This document shows, one piece after another, positions 28,527 through 38,378 of a DNA stretch of 64,000 nt (position 1 is its first letter; each line of letters opens with the position of its first letter). Location: the NCBI RefSeq assembly GCF_019930585.1, contig NZ_CP082839.1, positions 3,732,001-3,796,000 of the forward strand. Reading direction: 5' to 3'. The notes under the pieces are model-generated. The model did not search any database, had not been told where the DNA came from, and was given only the letters and a program-made list of their open reading frames with translations. Made by a program: the position numbers and the translations under genes. This DNA is from Sphingomonas nostoxanthinifaciens (GTDB lineage Bacteria > Pseudomonadota > Alphaproteobacteria > Sphingomonadales > Sphingomonadaceae).

Positions 28527-29425
28527 GCCGCAATCCTCCGGCTCAATCGCGCACGCACGGGCGAGAGCAATTCGTCGATCGCAAAGATGCTGAGCAGCGC
28601 CACGGCGAACATCACCATGCCGGCAAAGCCATGAAGGAAGCCCTGGGCCCACGCATCGCCGAAGAAATAGGTGATCAGGATCAGCAGCAGCACGCGCACG
28701 AAATTGGCGAGCAAGGCGACCGGCACGATCACCAGCATCAGCAGCAGCGCATAGCGCCAGTTCGCATTGTGGCGCATGTAGATGTAAAACAGGCCGATCG
28801 CCGACAGGCTGATGATCGAATTGAGCCCGGCGCAGGCCGCGGCGACCAGAATATCGTATTGATCGACCTGAATGATCACGCCTTTGCGCGCGACCGGCAT
28901 GCCGAACAGATCGAAGAAGGCGACCGCGGCGCGCGAGATACCGAGCTTGAGCGGCTGCGTCAGCGTCGACACGAGGCTGTCTGGCGGCGGGAACAGGAAC
29001 GCGAAGTAGATCGTGGGAAACCACAGCATCCGCATCGCCTGCGCGCCCAGATAGGCATAAGCGACCGCGACCATCGCGAAGTAGAGTGCAAACCCCTCGA
29101 GTTCGAGCGTGGTCGTGACGCGGGCGAGCGCGTAGATGGCGAGCGCCGGCACCAGCACGAGCAGCGCCAGCAGCAGGCTGCCGGGGCGGATGAGCGGCAC
29201 GAATTCCTTGCGCAGGATCGCCACCAGCCAGATGCCGGTCGCCAGCACGATCGGCCCGTGCGCGCCCTGCTCAGTCGACCAGGATTGCTGCGCGACCGAA
29301 ACCATCGTCGGGACGATCATCGCCAGCACGCCGACGATCAGGAACCAATGCGCCGCGAGCGGCCGGAACCCGACGGGGGCCGCCACCTGTACGCCGCTCA
29401 TCGGTTTCAGATCTACATGCGACAT
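28523..29425 (-). CDS. Exosortase (XrtA/XrtV-type)
   Basis: 300 residues with about eight transmembrane helices. The proposed catalytic residues are all present: Cys198 in AACAGLNSIISLSAIGLFYIY, Arg244 in LLANFVRVLLL and His265 in GFLHGFAG. This is the integral membrane transpeptidase that cleaves PEP-CTERM tails. I chose the ATG at 29,425, after GGATAACCAG; a GTG 12 bases earlier is possible. The operon order and alphaproteobacterial setting suggest the sphingomonad XrtV subtype, but I cannot confirm the subtype. Confidence 0.92.
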   Translation of the reverse strand: MSHVDLKPMSGVQVAAPVGFRPLAAHWFLIVGVLAMIVPTMVSVAQQSWSTEQGAHGPIVLATGIWLVAILRKEFVPLIRPGSLLLALLVLVPALAIYALARVTTTLELEGFALYFAMVAVAYAYLGAQAMRMLWFPTIYFAFLFPPPDSLVSTLTQPLKLGISRAAVAFFDLFGMPVARKGVIIQVDQYDILVAAACAGLNSIISLSAIGLFYIYMRHNANWRYALLLMLVIVPVALLANFVRVLLLILITYFFGDAWAQGFLHGFAGMVMFAVALLSIFAIDELLSPVRARLSRRIAA

Positions 29426-29668
29426 CTGGTTATCCACTTACAGTACCGATGCCGCAGAATGGAAACGCTTCCGCGTCGATGCCACGCCGGATCCACCCCT
29501 ACAGCCTCGCTCAGTCCAACAGCCCTTATCGCGCGACTGTTGCCAAAGCTGAAATGCGCATCCCGTCGATAGCGGTTTGCTCGCGTGCTGCCAATGGCTT
29601 GTGGCGCAAGGCCTCTCTTGTCGGCCGCCACCGGCGCTCCCATCTTGCGCACATAACGGAGGACGAAC

Positions 29669-30214
29669 ATGGCGCGTGAGATCGCGACGGTTGCAGGCGG
29701 ATGCTTCTGGTGCGTGGAGGCGGTGTTCCAGGACATCGTCGGGGTCGAATCGGTCGAGAGCGGCTATATCGGCGGGACAGTCGTCAATCCCACCTACAAG
29801 CAGGTGTGCGGCGGCAATACCGGCCACGCCGAGGCGGTGCGGCTCACGTTCGATCCGGCGCTGCTCGCTTATGGCGACTTGCTTGATATCTTCTTTCATA
29901 CGCATGATCCGACCCAGCTGAACCGTCAGGGCAACGATATCGGGACACAATATCGCTCCGCGATATTCCCGAATTCACCTGCCCAGGCGGAAGAGGCGGA
30001 GGCGGCAAAGCGGCGCAACCAAGCCGATTGGGAAAAGCCGATCGTCACGACGATCGAACCCGACTCGCATTGGTATCCCGCCGAAGATTATCATCAGGGC
30101 TATTGGGAGGGGGAAGGCCAGCGCAATCCCTATTGCCTTGCGGTGATCCCCCCCAAGCTGGCCAAGCTGCGCAAGAGCTATGCCGCACGGCTCAAGGCAG
30201 CCGCCGAGGCATAA
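29669..30214 (+). CDS. msrA: Peptide-methionine (S)-S-oxide reductase MsrA
   Basis: 181 residues. The active site is [11 protein letters not shown] with nucleophile Cys12; other family segments are [48 protein letters not shown] and [13 protein letters not shown] [12 protein letters not shown]. It repairs oxidised methionine in the cytosol using thioredoxin. GGAGG precedes the ATG. It stands alone, divergent from the exosortase gene. Confidence 0.96.
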   Translation: MAREIATVAGGCFWCVEAVFQDIVGVESVESGYIGGTVVNPTYKQVCGGNTGHAEAVRLTFDPALLAYGDLLDIFFHTHDPTQLNRQGNDIGTQYRSAIFPNSPAQAEEAEAAKRRNQADWEKPIVTTIEPDSHWYPAEDYHQGYWEGEGQRNPYCLAVIPPKLAKLRKSYAARLKAAAEA

Positions 30215-30299
30215 TCGCGCCGTCGTGGTTACAATGCGATACGGTCGCTTAAGTACCGCTTAACTCAAGTCAATCTACTGGGGTCGACGGAGACCCCAT

Positions 30300-31328
30300 T
30301 TGCAACAACGACCGCCCGAACTCACGGCCGTCTCGCGGCTTTTCGTCAGGCTCATCGGCGCAACGGCAGACTTGTCGCCGAAGAAGGCGTGGGCGGTGAC
30401 GTTCGGCCTGCAGGCGGCGGTGCTGCTGTGCGAGAAATTGACGCCGGCGACGGTCAGCACATCGCTCTTCTACATGCTGGCATGCGCCTGCTCGGCATGG
30501 TGCGTCGGTCTGACCGGCGGCCTGCTGGTCGGCTTCGCGACCGTCAGCGCGGGTGCGATCATCAAGCATTCGCAATTGGTTGCCCTGCACCTCCACGCGC
30601 TGGGGCCGGCGGCAGAGCTTTGGAACACACTGGCCCGCTTCCTTACCGTCGCAATCCTGGCGATGGTGGTGAACGGTCTGCGATCGGCGCTCGCGCTCGA
30701 GCGCTGGCGGGCGTCGCGCGACGGCCTCACAGGGCTTCTCAACAAGGCCGCGTTCGAGCGGATGATGGCTCAGGCGATCGTCGACGCCAAGGCGCGCGGA
30801 CGGGCGCTGGTGTTGGCCTATATGGACCTTGATGGCTTCAAGGGCGTGAACGATCGTTTCGGCCATGCGGTGGGCGACGACGTGCTGCGTACCTTTGCGA
30901 CCGCGGCCGTGGGTGTGGTCCGGCGCGGCGACCTGTTCGCTCGCCTGGGTGGCGACGAATTCGTGGCGCTGCTTTCCGTGCGATCGTGCGAGGAAGGCGA
31001 CCAGGTCGCAACGATGCTGCATTCGCGGCTGACGTCGATCCTCGTCGACACGCGGCTCGGCGTGACGTGCAGCATGGGCGCGTTGGTCGCCGACGCCGCG
31101 GGCATGGAAAGCAAGGGCGGATTGCTGCGAATGGCGGATGCGCTGATGTACGAGGTCAAGCGCTCGGGCAAGAACGCGCTGCGGATCGCACGCGGCGGTG
31201 GTGTCGGCGAGGCGCTCCGCGCCGCTTATGCACCGATCGATACCTCCGACGAACTCGCCCTGCTGCTGAAACGGATCGACGCCGATGGAATCGAGCGCTC
31301 GTCCGATAGCGAGCGGCGCGCGGCATGA
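30300..31328 (+). CDS. Membrane-bound diguanylate cyclase (GGDEF)
   Basis: 342 residues. Two to four hydrophobic helices (about 30-125) precede a GGDEF domain with the intact active site GGDEF (217-221) and an inhibitory I-site RRGD (208-211) at the correct spacing. It should make c-di-GMP from GTP with product inhibition. No EAL domain. The start is a TTG, seven bases after GGAGA; no Met precedes the helices. It overlaps the GAF gene (ATGA) and lies just upstream of the NfrB-like glycosyltransferase. Confidence 0.88.
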   Translation: MQQRPPELTAVSRLFVRLIGATADLSPKKAWAVTFGLQAAVLLCEKLTPATVSTSLFYMLACACSAWCVGLTGGLLVGFATVSAGAIIKHSQLVALHLHALGPAAELWNTLARFLTVAILAMVVNGLRSALALERWRASRDGLTGLLNKAAFERMMAQAIVDAKARGRALVLAYMDLDGFKGVNDRFGHAVGDDVLRTFATAAVGVVRRGDLFARLGGDEFVALLSVRSCEEGDQVATMLHSRLTSILVDTRLGVTCSMGALVADAAGMESKGGLLRMADALMYEVKRSGKNALRIARGGGVGEALRAAYAPIDTSDELALLLKRIDADGIERSSDSERRAA

Positions 31329-31843
31329 GCCTCAGCTTCTTCTCACCGCCGCCTCTGCCGAATGACGAGGCGAAGCGCCAGCATGCGGTCGATCGCTCGG
31401 GCATCCTGCGCGCGCCACCCGATCCGGCGCTGCAGGCGATCGTCGCTCGCGCGGCCGATCTGTTCGGATCGGCGATCGCTGCCGTGTCGATCGTCGATCG
31501 GCAGCGTCAATGGTTTGCGGCCCGCATCGGCCTGGACGCGCCGGAGACGTCGCGGGCCGTGTCGTTCTGCGCGCATGCCATCCTCGATCCGCAGCGGGTG
31601 ATGGTGATCGAGGATGCGACGCTCGACGATCGCTTCGCCGGCAATCCGCTGGTCACTGGCGCTCCGGCGATTCGCTTTTACGCCGGTGCTTCCATCCTCG
31701 ATCCGCGGGGCCGTCCGCTCGGGGCGCTCTGCGCGATCGATCCCGAGCCTCGTTCCGGCACGCTGCCGCTCGACGAACTCGCAGCGCTGGCCGGCGAAGT
31801 TGCTGCGATCATTGCCGAGATCGGCACCACCAGCGAAGCCTGA
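31325..31843 (+). CDS. GAF-domain protein
   Basis: 172 residues forming one GAF domain: LFGSAIAAVSIVDRQRQWFAARIGLDAPETSRAVSFCAHAIL, then VIEDATLDDRFAGNPLVTGAPAIRFYAGASI and GALCAIDPEP. This subtype is commonly found as the N-terminal sensor of GGDEF or histidine-kinase proteins; here it is a free-standing unit overlapping the cyclase gene by four bases. It may modulate that cyclase. The ligand is unknown. Confidence 0.85.
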   Translation: MSLSFFSPPPLPNDEAKRQHAVDRSGILRAPPDPALQAIVARAADLFGSAIAAVSIVDRQRQWFAARIGLDAPETSRAVSFCAHAILDPQRVMVIEDATLDDRFAGNPLVTGAPAIRFYAGASILDPRGRPLGALCAIDPEPRSGTLPLDELAALAGEVAAIIAEIGTTSEA

Positions 31844-31949
31844 CCCAACCGCGCCGCCGTCCTTTTCCTAACCTGCATCAATTCGGACGTGACTGGCGCC
31901 GAATTTAACGAAATGATCGCAGCGGTGGGGGCGAGATAGGGGCGGGAGC

Positions 31950-33308
31950 GTGCTTGACGAAGCGCAGTGGCTGCTGGCGGCCGCGACGCGCGAGTTAACC
32001 TTGTTCGCCGGGATCGGGCTGCTGTTGGGCGGCATCGACGACTTGGCGATCGATCTTCTCTGGCTGGCCCGGCTCGTCTGGCGACGCGCCACGGTCTACC
32101 GGCGCCATCGTCGCTCGACCGCAGCCACGCTGCCGCCGCCCGAGCGACCGGGCCTGATCGCGGTGTTCGTGCCCGCGTGGCGCGAGGCGGACGTAATCGG
32201 CACGATGCTCCGCTCTGCGCTCGCGCGCTTCGACCATCCCCTCTATCGCATCTATGTCGGCACCTACCCCAATGATCCAGCGACCGCGGCCGCCGTGGCA
32301 GCGGTCGCCGATCCGCGCGTCCGGATGGTCGGCGGAACGCTGCCCGGACCGACCACCAAGGCCGAATGCCTCAATCGCCTCTGGACTGCGCTGCTGCACG
32401 ACGAGCGCGAGGATGGCGAGCGTGCCAAGGCGATCGTGCTTCACGACGCGGAGGATGTCGTCCACCCGCAGGAATTGCGCGTCTTCGATCGGCTGATCGA
32501 ACGATTCGATCTCGTCCAGCTTCCGGTACTGCCGCTGATCGACGGGCGCGCGCGCTGGGTGTCCGGCCATTATGCCGATGAATTCGCCGAGGCGCACAGC
32601 CGGCTGCTGGTGGTGCGCGAAGCGCTGGGCGCGGGCATCCCGTCCGCCGGGGTCGGTTGCGCGCTGTCGCGCGACGCGTTGGGCCGGATGGCGCACCATG
32701 CCGAGGGGCTGCCGTTCGACGAGACCAGCCTGACCGAGGATTACGAGATCGGCGTGCGCATCGGAGGGGCCGGTCGCGCCGCCTTCGTCGCGATGCGTGC
32801 CGCACCCGGCGCCGGACTGGTCGCGGTGCGCGCTTACTTCCCCGATCGCTTCGATACGGCGGTCCGCCAGAAGACGCGCTGGCTGATCGGCATCGCGCTT
32901 GCCGGCTGGGACCGGCTGCGCTGGGATGGTGGTCTCGCGGAGCGATGGATGCGGCTGCGCGACCGGCGCGCCTTCCTCGCGGCGCTGATCCTGGCGACGA
33001 GCTATGCGGTGCTCGCGTTGGGAGCGTTGTGCGCCGCGTTCGACATCGCTCCCGTCTGGCCGTGGTGGGCCGGCTGGCTGCTCGCGACCAACGGCCTGTT
33101 GCTGACATGGCGGCTGGTGGTGCGGTTCGCGACGGTGGGATATTTCTACGGCTGGCGCGAGGGATTGCGCGCCGTGCCGCGTGTGATCGTCGCGAACATC
33201 ATCGCCATGGCCGCCGCGCGCCGCGCGCTGATCGCTTATGTTCCGGGCAAGGTGCCGCCGTGGGACAAGACCGCGCACGTCTTCCCCGAAACGCTGCCGT
33301 GCGATTGA
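31950..33308 (+). CDS. NfrB-like membrane glycosyltransferase
   Basis: 452 residues. The strongest match is to the N4 adsorption protein NfrB of enterobacteria: VFVPAWREADVIGTMLRSAL, YRIYVGTYPNDPAT, then GPTTKAECLNRLW. GT2 acidic motifs DAED (in HDAEDVVHPQELRVF) and TEDYE, and QKTRW late in the domain, mark a processive-type enzyme; several C-terminal helices follow. E. coli NfrB is longer and has an extra C-terminal c-di-GMP-binding domain that is absent here. The start is a GTG seven bases after AGGGG. Confidence 0.85.
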   Translation: MLDEAQWLLAAATRELTLFAGIGLLLGGIDDLAIDLLWLARLVWRRATVYRRHRRSTAATLPPPERPGLIAVFVPAWREADVIGTMLRSALARFDHPLYRIYVGTYPNDPATAAAVAAVADPRVRMVGGTLPGPTTKAECLNRLWTALLHDEREDGERAKAIVLHDAEDVVHPQELRVFDRLIERFDLVQLPVLPLIDGRARWVSGHYADEFAEAHSRLLVVREALGAGIPSAGVGCALSRDALGRMAHHAEGLPFDETSLTEDYEIGVRIGGAGRAAFVAMRAAPGAGLVAVRAYFPDRFDTAVRQKTRWLIGIALAGWDRLRWDGGLAERWMRLRDRRAFLAALILATSYAVLALGALCAAFDIAPVWPWWAGWLLATNGLLLTWRLVVRFATVGYFYGWREGLRAVPRVIVANIIAMAAARRALIAYVPGKVPPWDKTAHVFPETLPCD

Positions 33309-34351
33309 GATCGCGCCAAACCCGCTTCATCGTCGGCACGCTCGCGCTTTGGATCGCAGCGCGCGCCGCCATGCTCGCCCCTTGGGCTGAGCCGCCGAGC
33401 GTCGATCCGGTGGCACGCTCGCCGATTGCGGGACCGGCATTGACGAACCGTACGAACGAAATTGCGCGACCGGCTCCCCCCACGCCTCGCTTGGCGACCG
33501 CGTTTAAGCCGCGTTTGCCGAGCCCGCGCTCGCCGGTGACACCTGCTGACCGGACGCCGCGATCCGCGGCGGCGCTGCCCGAGCCGCAGCCCGATTCGAT
33601 CGGTGCGGCGGCCCTTTCTCGACCGCTACGCCTCGATACCGACCCCGCCTATCGATTGACGGAAGGCATGCGCTTCGCGCCCCCGCCGATAGCCCCGCCG
33701 CGCTCCAAAAGCTCGCGCTGGACGGCGGAGGCCTATCTGTTCGCGCGTCCGGGAAGCGGGCAGGCCAGCCTGGCCGCCGGTGGCCTGCTCGGCGGATCGC
33801 AGGCGGCGGCGCGGCTGACCTATCGGCTCAATCCCGAAGGCCCGATCATAACCGCGCTTGCCGCCCGGCTCTATGCGCCGCTGTCGACTCTGGGGGCCGA
33901 AGGGGCGGTCGGGCTCGATTGGCACCCGCTCCCACGGCTGCCGCTGCGCCTCTCCATCGAGCGACGCCTCGCCTTGGACAAACAGGGTCGAAGAGCGTGG
34001 TCGGCCTACGCCGCCGGTGGCTTCTACCGCGAGCCGATCCCCGGCGTGTTTGTGATCGACGGCTATGCGCAGGCGGGTGTGGTCGGCGCGCATCATCGCG
34101 ACCTGTTCGTCGACGGCGCGATCCGTACCGGGCGGCGGCTCGCGTTCGGCCCGGCCACCGCGACGCTCGGGGCGGCCCTGTGGGGTGCGGCACAGCCGGG
34201 GGTTTCGCGGATCGATACAGGGCCGCGCATCGGCGTGACGATGCCGCTGGCCGATCATGTCCTCAGCGTGGCTGTGGAAGGCCGATTGCGCGTTGCCGGC
34301 CAAGCCAGCCCCGGATCGGGCGCGGCGCTTACGCTGGGCGTGGACTTGTAG
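33299..34351 (+). CDS. NfrA C-terminal-like outer-membrane protein
   Basis: About 350 residues. A short hydrophobic signal ([18 protein letters not shown]), a Pro/Arg-rich linker (about 35-115), then a barrel-like C-terminal part with [39 protein letters not shown] and [20 protein letters not shown]. Its position after the NfrB-like gene, with a 10-base overlap, suggests the outer-membrane partner corresponding to the NfrA C-terminal domain; the large TPR part of NfrA is missing. The start could be this GTG or the TTG at 33,305. Confidence 0.65.
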   Translation: MRLRSRQTRFIVGTLALWIAARAAMLAPWAEPPSVDPVARSPIAGPALTNRTNEIARPAPPTPRLATAFKPRLPSPRSPVTPADRTPRSAAALPEPQPDSIGAAALSRPLRLDTDPAYRLTEGMRFAPPPIAPPRSKSSRWTAEAYLFARPGSGQASLAAGGLLGGSQAAARLTYRLNPEGPIITALAARLYAPLSTLGAEGAVGLDWHPLPRLPLRLSIERRLALDKQGRRAWSAYAAGGFYREPIPGVFVIDGYAQAGVVGAHHRDLFVDGAIRTGRRLAFGPATATLGAALWGAAQPGVSRIDTGPRIGVTMPLADHVLSVAVEGRLRVAGQASPGSGAALTLGVDL

Positions 34352-34407
34352 CCCTGTTCGCGGGCATAGGCGGCCACCATATCCTCACTTTTAGAGTGAC
34401 TTTTCCG

Positions 34408-36399
34408 ATGACCGCGATGCTCAAGATCAGCCTGCCCGACGGTTCCGTGCGCGAAGTCGCGCCCGGCACCACGCCGGCCGACATTGCGGCGTCGATCGGC
34501 CCGGGCCTCGCCAAGGCGGCGATCGCCGCGCGGGTGGATGGCGAACTGCGCGACATCATGCGCCCGCTCGAGGCCGACGCGAGCCTCGCGCTCGTCACCG
34601 CGAAGGACGAGAAGGATGCGCTGGAGCTCGCGCGCCACGACTTTGCGCACGTGCTGGCGGAGGCGGTGCAGAACCTGTTTCCCGGCACGCAGATCACCTT
34701 CGGCCCGGCGACCGACGACGGCTTCTATTACGATTTCGCGCCCAAGGATCGCCCCTTCACCGACGAGGATCTGCCCGCGATCGAGGCCGAGATGCGCCGC
34801 ATCATCGCCGCGAACGAGCCGCTGGTGCGCGAAGTGTGGGAGCGCGATGCGCTGATCGCGCTGTGGCGTGAACAGGGCGAGACGTTCAAGGCCGAATGGG
34901 CGGCCGAACTGCCCGAGGGCGATGAGCTGACCGTCTATCGCGCGGGCAACTTTCTCGACATGTGTCGCGGCCCGCACCTCGCCGCGACCGGCAAGCTCGA
35001 CCCGCAGGCGTTCAAGCTGACGCGCGTGTCCGGCGCCTATTGGCGCGGCGACCAGAAGAACGCGATGCTCAGCCGCATCTACGGCACCGGCTGGCTCAAC
35101 AAGAAGCAGCTCGACGCGCATCTGACGCGGTTGGAGGAGGCCGCCAAGCGCGACCATCGCCGCATCGGGCAGGAGATGGACCTGTTCCATACGCAGTCCG
35201 AGGCGCAGGGCAGCATCTTCTGGCACCCCAAGGGCTATATCCTGTGGCGCGAGCTGGAGGCGTATATGCGCCGCCGCCTCGACGCCGCCGGCTATCGCGA
35301 GGTCAAGACGCCGCAGCTGATGGATGCGCGCCAGTGGGAGCAGTCCGGCCACTGGGGCAAATATCGCGAGAACATGTTCGTCGTCCCCGACGAGATTCCG
35401 AGCGGCGAGGATGACGGGCCCGTCCTGTCGGGCAAGGCCGACCTGATGGCGCTGAAGCCGATGAACTGCCCGGCGCACGTCCTGATCTTCCGCCAGGGCA
35501 TCAAGAGCTATCGCGACCTGCCGATCCGCATGGCCGAGTTCGGCTGCTGCCACCGCAACGAGCCGCACGGCGCGCTGCATGGGCTGATGCGCGTGCGCCA
35601 GTTCACGCAGGACGACGCGCACATCTTCGTGCGCGCCGATCAATTGGTGGACGAGGTCGCCAAGTTCATCGACCTGCTCGACCGCGTCTATCAGGATCTC
35701 GGCTTCCCCTCCTACGCGATCAAGCTCGCGCTGCGGCCCGACAAGCGCTTCGGCTCGGAAGATATGTGGGACTGGTCCGAACAGTCATTGCGCGACGCGG
35801 TGGCCGCCACCGGCCGCGCGACCGAGGCCTTCGGCTGGGAGGAACTGCCCGGCGAAGGCGCCTTCTACGCGCCGAAACTGGAATTCCACCTGACCGACGC
35901 GATCGGCCGGACGTGGCAGGTCGGCACGATCCAGACCGACACCGTGCTGCCCGAGCGGCTCGACGCGAGCTATGTCGGCGAGGATGGCGAGCGGCATCGT
36001 CCGATCATGCTCCACCGCGCGATCCTCGGCTCGTTCGAGCGCTTCATCGGCATCCTGATCGAGCATCATGCCGGCCGCTTCCCGTTGTGGCTGGCGCCGG
36101 TGCAGGCGGTGGCGGCGACGATCGTGTCCGACGCGGACGATTATGCTGCCGAAGTGGTGGCGAAACTGCGCGCGGCCGGGCTGCGCGCCGAGCCCGACAC
36201 GCGCAACGAGAAGATCAACTACAAGGTGCGCGAGCATAGCCTCGCCCGCGTGCCGGCGTTGCTGGTCGTCGGCCGGCGTGAGGCGGAGGAAGGCACCGTC
36301 GCCATCCGCCGGCTGGGCGAGCAGAACCAGCAGGTCTTGTCGCTGGATGACGCCATCACCATGCTCAAGGCTGAGGCTACTCCGCCCGACCTGCGGTAG
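34408..36399 (+). CDS. thrS: Threonyl-tRNA synthetase
   Basis: 663 residues with all domains: TGS (about 1-60), the editing domain with [11 protein letters not shown] (HxxxH) and DMCRGPHL carrying the editing cysteine, the class II core with [11 protein letters not shown] (zinc-ligand Cys), [30 protein letters not shown] (motif 2), and a C-terminal anticodon-binding domain. It charges tRNA-Thr. The ATG used opens the TGS domain; a second ATG nine bases later is possible. No T-box is visible upstream. Confidence 0.97.
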   Translation: MTAMLKISLPDGSVREVAPGTTPADIAASIGPGLAKAAIAARVDGELRDIMRPLEADASLALVTAKDEKDALELARHDFAHVLAEAVQNLFPGTQITFGPATDDGFYYDFAPKDRPFTDEDLPAIEAEMRRIIAANEPLVREVWERDALIALWREQGETFKAEWAAELPEGDELTVYRAGNFLDMCRGPHLAATGKLDPQAFKLTRVSGAYWRGDQKNAMLSRIYGTGWLNKKQLDAHLTRLEEAAKRDHRRIGQEMDLFHTQSEAQGSIFWHPKGYILWRELEAYMRRRLDAAGYREVKTPQLMDARQWEQSGHWGKYRENMFVVPDEIPSGEDDGPVLSGKADLMALKPMNCPAHVLIFRQGIKSYRDLPIRMAEFGCCHRNEPHGALHGLMRVRQFTQDDAHIFVRADQLVDEVAKFIDLLDRVYQDLGFPSYAIKLALRPDKRFGSEDMWDWSEQSLRDAVAATGRATEAFGWEELPGEGAFYAPKLEFHLTDAIGRTWQVGTIQTDTVLPERLDASYVGEDGERHRPIMLHRAILGSFERFIGILIEHHAGRFPLWLAPVQAVAATIVSDADDYAAEVVAKLRAAGLRAEPDTRNEKINYKVREHSLARVPALLVVGRREAEEGTVAIRRLGEQNQQVLSLDDAITMLKAEATPPDLR

Positions 36400-36420
36400 C
36401 CACCCGATCGGAGGAACGCG

Positions 36421-37011
36421 ATGACCGTCTTCCAGAACGTCCGCAGAGGCCTGATCCCGGCGCGGCTCACCGTCGCCGAGGTCTATGCGCTCACCGATCA
36501 GGGCGTGCTGGGCGAAGACGATGCGTTCGAGCTGATCGAGGGGGAGATCGTGCCGATGGCGGCCGCGAAGGCAAGCCCGCATGAAATGATGAAGTCCCGG
36601 CTCAATCGCTGGCTGGTGCGGGCCGCACCCGACGAACTTGGCGTCTTCATCGAATCGTCCTTGCGCGTCTCGAACAACAGCCTGCTCGAACCGGACATCG
36701 CGCTTTGGCCAAGCGACGTCGGGTGCCGCGAGGTCACGAGCGAACAGGTCGCGCTCATCATCGAGGTTGCGGCATCATCGATCGCGTTCGATCTGCGCGA
36801 GAAGGCGCGGCTCTATGCCGCCGGCGGCGTCCGCGAATATTGGGTTGTCGATGCGAACCGCTACACGATCCGCGTCCACCGCTCTCCGCTGGACGGCGTC
36901 TATGTCGACGTCGAGGAATATGAATCGCACGATCTGGTCGCGACGCTGATCCTCGGCGTCGCCGTCCGCCTCGACGATCTCGGCCTGCCGCCCTTGCTCA
37001 TCCGATCCTGA
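36421..37011 (+). CDS. Uma2-family putative endonuclease (DUF820)
   Basis: 196 residues. It keeps the Uma2 fold elements of the PD-(D/E)XK superfamily: FELIEGEIVPMAA, LEPDIALWP and LIIEVAASSIAFDLREKARLYAAGGVREYWVVDAN. The D in PDIALWP, the E in IEVA and the K in EKARLY form the expected catalytic set. The family is abundant in cyanobacteria and found singly in many bacteria; its target is unknown. It follows thrS after 21 bases and may share its transcript. Confidence 0.88.
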   Translation: MTVFQNVRRGLIPARLTVAEVYALTDQGVLGEDDAFELIEGEIVPMAAAKASPHEMMKSRLNRWLVRAAPDELGVFIESSLRVSNNSLLEPDIALWPSDVGCREVTSEQVALIIEVAASSIAFDLREKARLYAAGGVREYWVVDANRYTIRVHRSPLDGVYVDVEEYESHDLVATLILGVAVRLDDLGLPPLLIRS

Positions 37012-37038
37012 TGCGCACGGCGGCAGGTATCGCCGCGA

Positions 37039-38328
37039 TCAATCCCTGAAGGGATCGCGGACCAGGATCGTGTCCTCGCGCTCGGGGCTGGTCGAAACCA
37101 GAGCCACCGGGCAGCCGATCAACTCCTCGATCCGGCGGATATACTTCACCGCCGGCGCCGGCAGCTCGGCCCAGCTGCGCGCGCCCGCGGTCGACCCCGA
37201 CCAGCCTTCGACCGTCTCGTAGACCGGCTCGACCGAGGCCTGATCGCGCGCGTGCGGCGGCAGATAGCCGTAATTCTTGCCGTTCAGGCGATAGCCGGTG
37301 CAGATCTTCAGCTCGTCGAAGCCGTCGAGCACATCGAGCTTGGTGAGCGCGATGCCGGTGACGCCCGCAACCGCGAGCGCCTGACGCACCAGTACCGCAT
37401 CGAACCAGCCGCAGCGGCGCTTGCGCCCGGTGACGGTGCCGAATTCGTGGCCGCGCGTGCCGAGCCGCTCGCCGACGTCGTTATCCTGCTCGGTCGGGAA
37501 CGGACCCGAGCCGACGCGGGTGGTGTAGGCCTTGACGATGCCCAGTACGAAGCCCGCCGCCGACGGCCCCAGCCCCGATCCGCTCGCCGCGGTGCCCGAC
37601 ACGGTGTTGGACGAGGTGACGAACGGATAGGTGCCGTGATCGACATCGAGCAGCACGCCCTGCGCGCCCTCGAACAGGATACGCTTGCCCCATTCGCGCT
37701 GCCCACCCAGCGTCAGCCACACCGGCTTGGCATAGGGCAGGACGAAGTCGGCCACTTCGCGCAGGTCGGCCATCAGCGCGTCGCGGTCGACCGGCGGCTG
37801 GCCGAAGCCAGCGCGCAGCGCGTCGTGGTGCGCGCACAGGCGATCGAGCTGCGGGCCGAGATCGTCGAGATGGGCGAGGTCGCACACGCGGATCGCGCGG
37901 CGCCCGGCCTTGTCCTCATAGGCCGGGCCAATGCCGCGGCGGGTGGTGCCGATCTTGCCGGCGCCGCTCGCATCTTCGCGCAGCGCGTCGAGATCGCGAT
38001 GGAGCGGCAGGATCAACGGGCAGGTCTCCGCCACCTGCAGCGTCTCCGGGCTGACGTTCACGCCCTGTGCGCGCAGCTTCGCCACCTCGTCGCGGAAATG
38101 CCAGGGATCGAGCACCACGCCATTGCCGATCACCGACAAAGTACCGCGCACCACGCCCGACGGCAGCAGCGACAATTTGTAGACCTGATCGCCGACCACC
38201 AGCGTGTGGCCGGCATTGTGCCCGCCCTGGAAGCGCACGACGACGTCGGCCCGGCTGGCCAGCCAGTCGACGATCTTTCCTTTGCCCTCATCGCCCCACT
38301 GGGCGCCGATGACGGTGACGTTGGCCAT
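37039..38328 (-). CDS. purA: Adenylosuccinate synthetase
   Basis: 429 residues. The GTP-binding N-terminus is [18 protein letters not shown], and IMP-site elements include [32 protein letters not shown] and [19 protein letters not shown]. It makes adenylosuccinate from IMP and aspartate in AMP synthesis. Normal length. It is 50 bases downstream of hisZ on the same strand, an order seen in sphingomonads. Confidence 0.97.
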   Translation of the reverse strand: MANVTVIGAQWGDEGKGKIVDWLASRADVVVRFQGGHNAGHTLVVGDQVYKLSLLPSGVVRGTLSVIGNGVVLDPWHFRDEVAKLRAQGVNVSPETLQVAETCPLILPLHRDLDALREDASGAGKIGTTRRGIGPAYEDKAGRRAIRVCDLAHLDDLGPQLDRLCAHHDALRAGFGQPPVDRDALMADLREVADFVLPYAKPVWLTLGGQREWGKRILFEGAQGVLLDVDHGTYPFVTSSNTVSGTAASGSGLGPSAAGFVLGIVKAYTTRVGSGPFPTEQDNDVGERLGTRGHEFGTVTGRKRRCGWFDAVLVRQALAVAGVTGIALTKLDVLDGFDELKICTGYRLNGKNYGYLPPHARDQASVEPVYETVEGWSGSTAGARSWAELPAPAVKYIRRIEELIGCPVALVSTSPEREDTILVRDPFRD

Positions 38329-38378
38329 TGTTCACTTTCCAAAGGTCCGCGTGCAGCGATCGACGCGGAGGTGGTTCC

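Noticed and set aside
34352..34407. T-box or other leader control of thrS
   Set aside because: The gap is only 56 bases and shows no T-box elements; T-boxes are not expected in this group.
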